From contig NW_024468259.1 in assembly GCF_002104995.1 (NCBI RefSeq), forward strand, positions 124,001-188,000: a DNA stretch of 64,000 nt, read 5' to 3'. How positions within the stretch are numbered: the stretch's first letter is position 1; every line of letters begins with the position of its first letter. This document shows positions 1 to 8,066 of the stretch, in pieces. Under the pieces are notes generated by a model that was not told the DNA's origin, searched no databases, and worked only from the letters and a program-made list of their open reading frames with translations. Source of the DNA: Linderina pennispora. Taxonomy: Eukaryota; Kickxellomycota; Kickxellomycetes; Kickxellales; Kickxellaceae. The translations under genes were made by a program, and so were the position numbers.

Positions 1-375
1 GAGATCTCGCGGCTCACGGTGATGCTGGGCGGTGCGACGCGTGACTCGGCACAGCTCGAGCAGGATGCGCTGGAGACGCTGCGGAAGCACCTGGGCATAA
101 GCGAGACGCCGGCGGACATTGACATCACGGTCGCACGCGAGTGCATTCCGACGTATACGGTCGGATATGTGGACCGGCTACGCGCAATGCACGAGTGGGT
201 GGCGGGGGTGATGCAGGGGCGGATGAGCGTCGTGGGCGCAGCGTATGGCGGCCCGGCGGTGCCGCACTGTGTGCTGCATGCACGTGACCTGGTACAGTCC
301 TTGAACCTTAATGCACTGACAGCGCAGCCGCTGGGCGTCACAGGGCTGGAGGAGATCATGCGCAGCTTCGAGTAA
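1..375 (+). CDS. HEM14: Protoporphyrinogen oxidase, C-terminal part (5' end outside window)
   Basis: This is the last ~124 codons of a flavoprotein that matches the C-terminus of protoporphyrinogen IX oxidase, the penultimate mitochondrial haem-synthesis enzyme. What is visible: the frame is open from base 1 and reads RLTVMLGG, then HLGISETP, then IPTYTVGY, and the closing VVGAAYGGPAVPHCV, which corresponds to the family's C-terminal FAD-domain block (usually G-x-x-Y-x-G-V-x-V-x-x-C). The stop codon is at 373-375. The usual N-terminal dinucleotide-binding motif lies outside the window. Only 36 bp separate its stop from the next start codon on the same strand. Identification rests on the C-terminal block alone, but the pattern is characteristic. 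Confidence 0.83.
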   Translation, partial: EISRLTVMLGGATRDSAQLEQDALETLRKHLGISETPADIDITVARECIPTYTVGYVDRLRAMHEWVAGVMQGRMSVVGAAYGGPAVPHCVLHARDLVQSLNLNALTAQPLGVTGLEEIMRSFE

Positions 376-411
376 ACCATTTCTCTCTTTGAAAAATACA
401 CATTTTGTCCC

Positions 412-1140
412 ATGAGTTTGCACAGGCACGACGCAGCGCCGATCTCGCAAGATGACTACTTCAAGCTTAACGCGCCATTCCGCCTGTGGCTACGCAAGGA
501 GCGCAACACGTACTTTGATGAGCTGCCCACCGACAAGGCCCGCAGACACTTTGCCTCCTTTGTGCGTCGCTGGAATGCCGGCAAACTGCGCTCGCGCTAC
601 TACCAGGCCGACCCGTCTCTAACCGGTCTGCCTGCAGGCACCGCCACACGGCACTCCTGGGGACACACGCAGGGCACCACGCAGGGTTCCACGCAAGGCC
701 CCACATTGCCCAGCAAAGATCAGGCGAAAAACAGCTCGAAGCGGTTCCATCATGAGCAGCGCGAGCGCGAGCACGAGCGCCGCAAGCGCAGCCGCCGAGA
801 AGACCGCGACCGCACCGAGTTGATTCTCGACGAGGTCGCGCCCAAGGAGACCGGGCGCGAGGCAAAGATCCTGAAGCGGCGCGCCAAGAGCCAGCATTTG
901 CACCAGGACAAGTCCATGGATGCTACTTTAGATGATAGCGAGCTTTACGGCGACGCCGGCAGTGAGTTCCGGAAATTGGTGCGTAGTCGCGATCAGCGCC
1001 GAGCTGCAAAGCAGGGCTCACTGGAGAAACAGGCAGCTGCGAGCGATTTGCGCGAGAAGGAGCGCCAGACCATCGAGAGATACCGCCAGATGGCGCTGGA
1101 GAGCAAGGAGCTTGGCCGCGGCATGTTCGCCGAGGACTGA
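412..1140 (+). CDS. SCI1-like basic nuclear protein
   Basis: A 242-residue protein. Residues ~14-65 (DDYFKLNAPFRLWLRKER, then TYFDELPTDKARRHFASFV, then WNAGKLRSRYY) match the conserved N-terminal block of the plant style cell-cycle inhibitor 1 (SCI1)-like family found across eukaryotes. The rest is low-complexity: a Thr/Gln/Gly repeat (GTTQGSTQGPT), then a strongly charged Arg/Glu/Lys stretch (EQREREHERRKRSRRE) and a helical C-terminus, which suggest a nuclear, RNA-processing-type protein. The function in fungi is not established; the assignment is by pattern only. It is complete and single-exon, starts 36 bp after HEM14 and ends 110 bp before DBP6, all on the + strand. Confidence 0.62.
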   Translation: MSLHRHDAAPISQDDYFKLNAPFRLWLRKERNTYFDELPTDKARRHFASFVRRWNAGKLRSRYYQADPSLTGLPAGTATRHSWGHTQGTTQGSTQGPTLPSKDQAKNSSKRFHHEQREREHERRKRSRREDRDRTELILDEVAPKETGREAKILKRRAKSQHLHQDKSMDATLDDSELYGDAGSEFRKLVRSRDQRRAAKQGSLEKQAAASDLREKERQTIERYRQMALESKELGRGMFAED

Positions 1141-1250
1141 TTTAATCTATGATCACTGGCCCTGCAGTTGGTAAAATTGCAGCCTCTCAGCTTTTTTTTT
1201 TCAACCCCCTTTTTCACCTCCCGTCGTCTTAATAACACAGCATTTTTCTA

Positions 1251-3083
1251 ATGGGCACACATAAGAGCGACAGGAAGGAGCGCACAGACAAGAAGCGGAA
1301 GCGCAAAGAGCCAGAAGATGGCGCTGCAGTAGCCGAGAAGCCCACAAAGAAGGATCGCAAGGAGAAGAAGTCCAAGGACAAGGACAGCAAGAAGGATCGG
1401 AAGGCTAAGGAGGAGAGAAAGAAGGCCAAGGAGGATAAGAAGAAGGCCAAGGAGGAGCGCAAACGGTTAAAGGAGGAGAAAAGGAGGGCCAAGGAGGAGA
1501 AAAAGGCAAAGGAGGAGAAACAGGCCGAGCCTACCGACACACCAGATGCAACAGTCCAGGCGACTTCAGAGCCCGAGGGTCTGCAGCGGTTCCCCGACTT
1601 TTCGCAGGAGCAGCAGCTGTCGACGGAATCGGCGCTGGCGGCCGCGCGCATGGGAATCCCACACTGGCTGGCCCATCCAACGACCATCGACCGCGACCTG
1701 ACCGTAGCGGCCACCGACGACCGCTTCGCGCTCTCGCCGCACACACTCGCGCGGTGCACGCAGGAGGGGATCACTGATCTGTTCGCGGTGCAGGCAGCCG
1801 TGATCCCGGTCTTGCGGGCTGCCCACGCACTGTCGCGGCTGCGGCAGCATGTGCGTGATCTGTGCGTATCGGCGCCCACGGGCTCGGGAAAGACCCTGGC
1901 GTATGTTCTGCCGATTGTCGAGAAGCTGCGCCAGCGGCTGGTAGTGCGGCTGCGGGCGCTGGTGGTGCTGCCGACACGCGACCTGGCAATGCAGGTCAAG
2001 GAGTGCTTTGACCGCTTCTGCCTAGGCACGGATCTGCGCGTGGGGCTGGCCACCGGTGACGTGTCGCTGGCGCGCGAGCAGGCGATGCTGGTGGAGACGG
2101 CGCCGGTGCGTGTGGGCGGTGCCAGCAAAGTGGATATTCTGGTGTGCACCCCTGGCCGCCTTGTTGACCACCTGGCGACACCCAATTTCTCTTTGCAGCA
2201 CCTAGAGTTCTGGGTCATGGACGAGGCCGACCGTCTGCTGGGCGATGCCTACCACGAATGGCTGCCGCGCGTGCAGGCCGCCGTGGAGACTGCACGTCCG
2301 GCAGAACCGTCTGCGGTGCCGGTGCATGACGCGTGCACGGTGCGCGATCCGCTGATCAAGCTCCAATTGCTTGCGCGCCCGGCGCCGCGCATCCAGAAGC
2401 TGCTGTTCTCAGCCACGCTGACGCAGGACCCGGCGAAGCTGGCGCGTCTGCAGCTGACCTGCCCCCTGTACATAGCCATTGCCCACGGCCCGGGCACCTT
2501 CTCGTTCCCGGCGACTCTGCGCGAGCACTACGCGACATGCGAGCCGCGCGACAAGCCGCTGATGCTCCTCTACATGCTGTGGCAACGCCGGGTGGCCGGT
2601 GCCGTGTGCTTCGCCAAGTCCCTGGAGGCCGCCCACCGTCTGGCGCAGATTGTGCAGGCGTGGGCTGCTCAGGTGCCCGATGCCAACATCACTGTGGCCG
2701 AGTATTCGAGCGACCTGCAGGCTGCCGAGCGTTCCCGCATCATGCACATGTTCAGGCGCGGCCAGATCACGCTGCTGATTTGCTCGGACCTGATTGCCCG
2801 TGGGCTGGATGTCGGCCATGTTGAGGCCGTGATCAACTACGATGTACCGACGCATATGAGCCAGTATACTCACCGCGTGGGCCGCACCGCGCGTGCTGGC
2901 CGTGCGGGTTCAGCGTACACGCTGGTCGAGGCTTCGCAGGCCTACCATTTCAAAAAAATGCTCAAGGAGAATGACCACTGGGAGCCGTTCGTTAGCAGAA
3001 TCAACCCCGAGGCGGCTGTTCTTGAGACCCTCCGTGCGCAGTACGAGAAGGCCCTGGAGCAGGTCAGCGAGATTTACAACTGA
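1251..3083 (+). CDS. DBP6: DEAD-box RNA helicase, Dbp6/DDX51 family
   Basis: A complete 610-residue single-exon ATP-dependent RNA helicase. The N-terminal ~90 residues are a Lys/Glu-rich (KAKEEKKKAKEE-type) basic region. The helicase core shows every motif: SAPTGSGKT (motif I, ~residue 207), LVVLPTRDLA (Ia), VCTPGRL (Ib), MDEADRL (II, ~323), FSATL (III, ~387), CSDLIARGLDV (V) and HRVGRTARAG (VI, ~541). The wording of motifs Ia and II, the long basic N-terminus and the insert between motifs II and III fit Dbp6/DDX51, a nucleolar factor of early 60S ribosome assembly. Length matches the family (yeast about 630). There are no frame breaks. Confidence 0.86.
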   Translation: MGTHKSDRKERTDKKRKRKEPEDGAAVAEKPTKKDRKEKKSKDKDSKKDRKAKEERKKAKEDKKKAKEERKRLKEEKRRAKEEKKAKEEKQAEPTDTPDATVQATSEPEGLQRFPDFSQEQQLSTESALAAARMGIPHWLAHPTTIDRDLTVAATDDRFALSPHTLARCTQEGITDLFAVQAAVIPVLRAAHALSRLRQHVRDLCVSAPTGSGKTLAYVLPIVEKLRQRLVVRLRALVVLPTRDLAMQVKECFDRFCLGTDLRVGLATGDVSLAREQAMLVETAPVRVGGASKVDILVCTPGRLVDHLATPNFSLQHLEFWVMDEADRLLGDAYHEWLPRVQAAVETARPAEPSAVPVHDACTVRDPLIKLQLLARPAPRIQKLLFSATLTQDPAKLARLQLTCPLYIAIAHGPGTFSFPATLREHYATCEPRDKPLMLLYMLWQRRVAGAVCFAKSLEAAHRLAQIVQAWAAQVPDANITVAEYSSDLQAAERSRIMHMFRRGQITLLICSDLIARGLDVGHVEAVINYDVPTHMSQYTHRVGRTARAGRAGSAYTLVEASQAYHFKKMLKENDHWEPFVSRINPEAAVLETLRAQYEKALEQVSEIYN

Positions 3084-3314
3084 CATTGTTCCATGGATAC
3101 ACTATGAAAACTACATTGTATTGACCACCCGCCATGGGTACGTGCATTTTGCTGGGCAACGGAGCTTTCCCCAAACTCTGCGAGAATGCGAAGGTCAGGC
3201 TGCCCCACGTTCCGTTCCCCACAGTAGCATCTAGACCTATTATGCAACAGTCAAATATCAGGCTAGAGACATGTCTGTTATTGCAATCAGCAAGAAAAAT
3301 ATACTCAAGCCAGC

Positions 3315-3917
3315 CTAGCTCGGGGTCTTCTTGACGAACCTGTCCACATGGAGAATCGCCGGGTTGCCCGAGTCCTTGGACCAGAACTCGATGCGGCCAA
3401 ACTGGGTGCCAATGTAGACCGAGAACTGCCCCGAGGTCGCATTGCGGCATGCCCCGGTAATATCCACCGGACCCATGTTGTTATTCGCAGGCACAGTAAC
3501 CGTGGCGACCTGGCCGCCGGCATCCGGTGCATTATTGGCTGTGACCGTGCTCTCGTCCCAGTTCGACGACACTGCCTGCCAGAACACCACTGTGATGTCA
3601 GACTGCAGTGGCTGGGTGAATGCCGGGATTTGGATCTGGCACGAGCGTACCAGCGACCCGTCATACGGCAAGGTGAACCCAATCAAGGCACGGATGTACG
3701 CCAGCCCGCCGGTGTTAGCCACCAGCGTGTTGTTATGGCCCAAGGTGCACTCGTAGCAGTTGCGGTTCGGGCAGTCCGGGCAGGACACGGTTGAGCGCAT
3801 GATGGTCGAGTCCTTGGTGGCCGGGGTAGATTGAGATTGGGCTTGGGCCGGGTGCACACTGACCAGCAGGAAAGCGAGCAGCGAGAGCTGCGCGATGATG
3901 ATGCTAAGCAGACGCAT
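3315..3917 (-). CDS. Secreted protein with CBM96/DNRLRE-like domain
   Basis: A 200-residue protein starting with a clear signal peptide (MRLLSIIIAQLSLLAFLLVS, cleavage near AQA at ~27). A Cys-rich segment (CPDCPNRNCYEC) follows, then a beta-rich domain with the DNRLRE/CBM96 style: A-N-T-G-G-L-A-Y-I-R-A-L-I-G-F early, DITVVFWQAVSSNWDESTVTANNAP in the middle (W and E-S-T-V-T are typical) and IEFWSKDSGNPAILHV at the end. It is probably a wall- or matrix-associated protein that binds carbohydrate; no catalytic motif is visible. A TATA-like TTATAAATA lies ~35 bp upstream at ~3947-3955. It is convergent with DBP6, 231 bp away. Confidence 0.66.
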   Translation of the reverse strand: MRLLSIIIAQLSLLAFLLVSVHPAQAQSQSTPATKDSTIMRSTVSCPDCPNRNCYECTLGHNNTLVANTGGLAYIRALIGFTLPYDGSLVRSCQIQIPAFTQPLQSDITVVFWQAVSSNWDESTVTANNAPDAGGQVATVTVPANNNMGPVDITGACRNATSGQFSVYIGTQFGRIEFWSKDSGNPAILHVDRFVKKTPS

Positions 3918-3955
3918 TCTTGACTATAAAGCTTGTTTAAAGGGGTATTTATAAA

Positions 3956-4429
3956 ACAAGTTTGGAGGTTGGATGAAGAAAAACGGGGAAGGTTCCTGGA
4001 GGTCACACATTTATACTCGCCCGACCTATATTTCGCCATGTACTTTACACATGGCTCTGAAACATTTTTGTCAGCTCAGGGAACCAGGCACTGTGAGAAC
4101 ACACAGCTACGTTAATGAGGGTCGATGTTGTTGCGGATCTTTTTTTATGTCCGCCCCTGGTGCGAATAAAAAGGCAGCTCCCACTCCTAAATATACCAGT
4201 GTCAGACGACTCAATTGTAAGCACCGCACATAAAAATAGCATGTTCCCAAGAGCATATACGGCATAAACATTACAGGGGTGTCTTGATGTCCGCTACATC
4301 CAACCACGTCCCCCAGCCGCTGCATTCAAACTAGCGAAACATCTATGCATTGGATTCTGTCGTCACCGTTGCCATCGAAGCAATTGCGTGGTTGCATCGC
4401 GCTTTTTTTGGCCTGCGGATTGCTATGGG
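3956..4429. other. Gene-free AT-rich stretch
   Basis: Between the secreted CBM96-like gene and the F-box pseudogene fragment I see only short overlapping open frames on both strands with no protein-like composition. It marks the left boundary of the AT-rich accessory island. Confidence 0.5.
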
Positions 4430-4934
4430 CTAGACGGGCTTGAAGATACTGGCCAGTAGCAGGATGTGCTGTGCAGCAATTAGCGCTGTGGAGTATCTCG
4501 ATGGACCAATCCCCAGTGTTCTGAGCCGCAAACTCGCTGTTTGCTTGTGATTTTCTTGGAGTAGCTTGATTTCGGCGTCGAAGACAACACTTCGCTCGTT
4601 CACGTCATGGCTAGGCTTCAGGGGGAGTACTAATGGCTGTAGCTCTGGGAGCCTATTGATCAGCCCAATTGCTTCGGTAATGGTGAAATGAACACCAGAC
4701 AGGTTTGGCTGATTCAAACCCCCCATATTTGTACAGCGGTGCTAGGCCACTGCTGGAACAAGGCCAATCTGTATAGAAAGCGACTTTCTCGAGAACAGGA
4801 CTGAGTGATGGCACACATGGGGCCTTGGATGATTGGTCATTAATCAGTCTGCGGTTAGGGTGTTGTGATACTGGTAACTTAACGTGGCATATAACTAGTG
4901 ACAGTAAAGAAACTAAGGAGAGCTGCTGACGCAC
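4430..4934 (-). pseudogene. F-box/LRR family pseudogene fragment (C-terminal third)
   Basis: Two minus-strand frames (4430-4726 and 4653-4934) together match the C-terminal third of the intact paralogues at 5361-7097 and 8067-9803. Shared words are LSPVLEKVAFYT (intact: LSPVLKEVIFDT), LAPLYKY (VPLYRC), GVHFTITEAIGLIN (GVQFTIADAIGLIN), SHDVNER and AAQHILLLASIFK. The frame changes between APLYK and the next segment, the remnant ends early after ASIFKPV, and no F-box or central LRR part is present. It lies in the same orientation as the two intact genes and just outside the tandem duplication, so it is a third, decayed member of the array. Confidence 0.78.
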
Positions 4935-4976
4935 TGGCGTGTACTGAACTATATAGTAGAGCCATTATGCTCTTGC
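4867..4976. repeat. Dispersed ~110-bp segment, copy A
   Basis: Aligns by eye at roughly 70% with 62945-63056. Shared blocks include GATACTGGTA, AACTAGTGACAGTAAAGAAAC, TGGCGTGT and CTATATAGT, in the same order and strand. Copy B lies immediately upstream of the MFS transporter pseudogene. Copy A lies upstream of the F-box pseudogene fragment, on the same minus-strand-facing side. Confidence 0.7.
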
Positions 4977-5360
4977 GTAAGCACTGTGGCGTAGATCTAG
5001 GGATCAGGATCAGTTATGCAACATATAGGGTGTTAACCTAGGGGATGAGTGGTTATCAGATATATGGAAAAAAAATAACTCCTGAAAAAAGTGACTGAGT
5101 GGAAGAAGGAAGGCTGGTCGTCTGCCTGGGCCTTTGTACGTGTGCGTTTCGGCCTTGTCCATGGTGGCGCAGGGGGACTCCGGACCCCGAATGTCAACAT
5201 AGGGTAATGCATCGCAGATCATATTATATACTCATTTTCTTAATTCTCGATTTTGCTATATCAACATCCATTATGCATTTGAATAAAAGCCAGTGCAGAA
5301 GGATATATGTCAAGTTGCGGCATGTGGTGTATATTATTCTGAACTGCAATCCTGCAAACT

Positions 5361-7097
5361 CTACTTTTCAACCAGTGAAACCTTCATGCATTGAAGTCGA
5401 CCCTCTCCATCGTTATCAAAGCATTTGCGCTGCTTAGCCTCATCCAATGCCCCAAGGATGTCTGCATCGCGCCTCTCGTTGAAACTGCGGATTTTTATGC
5501 CCTGGATAGACTTGAAAATGCTAGCCAGTAGCAGTATGTGCTGTGCAGCGCGTGGCCTTGTAGTGAAGACAACTGTGCTAATTTCCAGCGTCCTGAGCTG
5601 TGAATTCGCTACACGGTCATGCTTTTCCAGGAACTCTTTGACTTCGGCGTCGGAGACATCACCTCGCTCGTTCACGTCATGGCTGGTCTTCAGTGACAGC
5701 ACCACTGACTGTAGGTTTGGGAATATGTTGATCAGCCCGATTGCATCGGCAATGGTGAACTGGACACCGGCTAGGTTTAGCTCTCTCAAATCCCTACACC
5801 TGTACAGTGGAACCACTGCGCTGGTAGGACTAGAGACCCGTGTATCAAATATCACCTCCTTGAGAACAGGACTAAGTGATAATACACGCGGGAGCTGGCC
5901 TGCTGTATCGGCAATTGAAATGCGGTCACGACCAATGTGCCATGACAGATTGACACGGCGCAGATTCGGGAACGAGTCAGCATCGAGCACACCATCCTCA
6001 ACAAACTGGTTATAGCCGTAGTTCCTGAAATTAACCTCCATCACCTCAACAGTGGGCTGGATCCAACGAAGCACATGGCTGGTTCTGAATGGATATACAT
6101 CCCTGCATATGAGCCGCCGCAGCTCCGGGAAGGGGTTGATCTGGAGAGTGTAGCTGTTTTCCTCCTGTCTCCAGTAGCATTCACCTGATACTTTGAGCAT
6201 ACGTAGCTTTGAGTACACCACAGGCGATCCATCCACTGGACCCTTGAACAGTTTACTAAACTGTTCACCGTCTTGAATATCTACAGTCAGTGTCTCTAGA
6301 CGGTCTGCGAAGCGAATAACTAGCTCAGGAATTCTGTTGCTACCGCTATTCCTCAGGCTAACGTGCATGTGCTTGACATTGGGTGCTAGCTCACTTCCCA
6401 AAGTGGTATACGACAGTTCGCCTCCAAGAACGCTCAGATACTGGGCTGATGGCGCAGCACTCAGCAACGCTGACAGAATAGCGTTGTCCAGAGGCTGGTT
6501 GTTGAATCTAGAGTGGCACACATAAGAATACACCACCGAAATGATGTTTGGCATTGCTTCCTTCAGCAGCTCGCCAATACGCCTAGAATTTTGAGTGACC
6601 TCTTTCTCCATGTTCGTTTGCTCCTGTTGGTCAGCCATGGGCTGTCCCATCATAAAAAAGTGCTGCTGTCCGGGCTCATAGGCAATTGAAACATGGAGAG
6701 ATACTGTCTGAACACCCTTGAGCTTGCCCTTGCACAGGCTGAGCAGTGAGTCGATCGTCGAGTACGCCATGCCATCTGCGATGTCCTTGATAGTGGACTC
6801 AAGCTGCAAATGGCGGACATGGTGTTCGAGCCCGGCTGCAATGATATGTCCAAGCGACGGTGTATCCTCAGGATAGTTCTGGTTGTCGGTGTCTTGCGAG
6901 TTGGTAAAGATGATGGCCGATTCGCCGATGAAACTACTGGCGACACGTCGCCATTCACGGCAAATTCCCATCAGCGGGTACAGAGTATGCGGCACAGTAA
7001 GCGGGCTGGTGTCGGTCCGGAGCTCAGGTCTCAACTTGTCCCGTCCGATAGTGTACGAGACGATGGTGTCGATGACGTGCTGCGGGAGGTTATCCAT
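5361..7097 (-). CDS. F-box/leucine-rich family protein, copy 1
   Basis: A complete 578-residue protein. Residues ~3-17 (NLPQHVIDTIVSYTIG) look like a degenerate F-box, followed by CREWRRVASSF. The rest consists of leucine-rich segments with LRR-like spacing (e.g. LRMLKVSGECY, LRRLICRDVYPF, LRRVNLSWHIG, LRELNLAGVQFTI). If the F-box reading is right it would be an SCF substrate receptor; I cannot name a substrate. It pairs with copy 2: the N-terminal ~95 and C-terminal ~190 residues are nearly identical between copies, while residues ~95-390 are strongly diverged. There are no frame breaks. Families of this kind are expanded and lineage-specific in Coemansia-like fungi (background knowledge). 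Confidence 0.72.
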   Translation of the reverse strand: MDNLPQHVIDTIVSYTIGRDKLRPELRTDTSPLTVPHTLYPLMGICREWRRVASSFIGESAIIFTNSQDTDNQNYPEDTPSLGHIIAAGLEHHVRHLQLESTIKDIADGMAYSTIDSLLSLCKGKLKGVQTVSLHVSIAYEPGQQHFFMMGQPMADQQEQTNMEKEVTQNSRRIGELLKEAMPNIISVVYSYVCHSRFNNQPLDNAILSALLSAAPSAQYLSVLGGELSYTTLGSELAPNVKHMHVSLRNSGSNRIPELVIRFADRLETLTVDIQDGEQFSKLFKGPVDGSPVVYSKLRMLKVSGECYWRQEENSYTLQINPFPELRRLICRDVYPFRTSHVLRWIQPTVEVMEVNFRNYGYNQFVEDGVLDADSFPNLRRVNLSWHIGRDRISIADTAGQLPRVLSLSPVLKEVIFDTRVSSPTSAVVPLYRCRDLRELNLAGVQFTIADAIGLINIFPNLQSVVLSLKTSHDVNERGDVSDAEVKEFLEKHDRVANSQLRTLEISTVVFTTRPRAAQHILLLASIFKSIQGIKIRSFNERRDADILGALDEAKQRKCFDNDGEGRLQCMKVSLVEK

Positions 7098-7184
7098 GGT
7101 GATAATGTCTGGTAGGAATAGCTTGACAGGAAAAAGAATGGTGAGGTTCTGATGAAGTCAGGTTCTGGAAAGTATCGTTCCGAG

Positions 7185-7192
7185 CTTTTATA
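7185..7192 (-). promoter_or_regulatory. TATA box of F-box/LRR copy 1
   Basis: TATAAAAG on the minus strand, ~90 bp upstream of the start codon at 7097. It is repeated identically at 9891-9898 in unit 2. Confidence 0.5.
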
Positions 7193-8066
7193 TCTGCTGG
7201 GAGAAGCGGTCTGGCTGCGCAAAAAGGCTGGCAACAAGTTCACAAAATGTGGAATGTTCTTAGGAGAAATTGCTGAGTGCCAAAAGCAGGAATCCGCCTT
7301 GCAGATCATTGCGGATTTGCTGATAATTCGGACAAGGGATTAGATTTGAGCGATGGCCAGCTTGAGTCGAGTGTCCGCAGCTTGGGCAATGCAACCAGCA
7401 AGAGAACGCATTGCAGTCAGTATACTAGGATATCTGAGGGTCACGGTATATGCACGCCTTGTAGCAGGGTGGTCCAGTTATGTAGTCAGAATCACCCCCA
7501 TGCTGTGTATTGCAGTTGTTCAAATAGTGATTCCATGCGGAATAAATAGGAGTAATTCAAACAACCCTAGAAGAAAGTGCATGCCATGAACCACCGCTAC
7601 CCACGAACTCCAGAAAATATCAGCTGTAGGACAGCTGCTGTTTGGTTTCAGTCGACCTTTGCTAAAGCAATGGTGACCCAGCTGCAACCCTTTGGATTCA
7701 TCCGAACAGTGGCTGTGAACGACTCTGAGGGTGCATACTGTTGACTTGGGGAATGAGTAGTTATCAGATATATGGAAAAAATAACTTCTGAAAAAAGTGA
7801 CTAAGGGGAAGAAGGAAGGTTGGTCGTCTGCCTGGGCCTTTGTACGTATGCGTTTCGGCCTTGTCCATGGTGGCGCAGGGGGACTCCGGACCCCGAATGT
7901 CAACATAGGGTAATGCATCGCAGATCATATTATATACTCATTTTCTTAATTCTCGATTTTGCTATATCAACATCCATTATGCATTTGAATAAAAGCCAGT
8001 GCAGAAGGATATATGTCAAGTTGCGGCATGTGGTGTATATTATTTTTGATTGCAGTTCTGCAAACT
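7193..8066. other. Intergenic DNA of the tandem duplication, including the unit 1/unit 2 junction
   Basis: Contains the rest of the upstream flank of copy 1, the junction near 7736, and the downstream flank of copy 2 from ~7737. At 7648-7735 it carries the 3' end of the same degenerate minus-strand reading frame that is longer at 10354-10797. The + strand frames at 7152-7343 and 7277-7549 are duplicated exactly at 9858 and 9983 but show no family signature. Confidence 0.6.

Larger units (their letters stand above)
5031..7736. repeat. Tandem segmental duplication, unit 1 (2,706 bp)
   Basis: Unit 1 of a direct tandem duplication with a constant offset of 2,706 bp to unit 2. Matching landmarks: the gene 5361-7097 vs 8067-9803; the TATA element at 7185 vs 9891; the segment 7520 vs 10226. 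The left edge is near 5031 (GTTAACCTAGGGGATGAG vs GTTGACTTGGGGAATGAG) and the right edge near 7736. Upstream intergenic DNA (7098-7735 vs 9804-10441) differs at only about two positions that I can see, so the duplication is recent. Confidence 0.88.

Noticed and set aside
1229-2218. 329-codon minus-strand open frame opposite DBP6
   Set aside because: Mirror of the Lys/Glu-rich and GC-rich helicase coding sequence; Ser/Arg-rich, no family signature.
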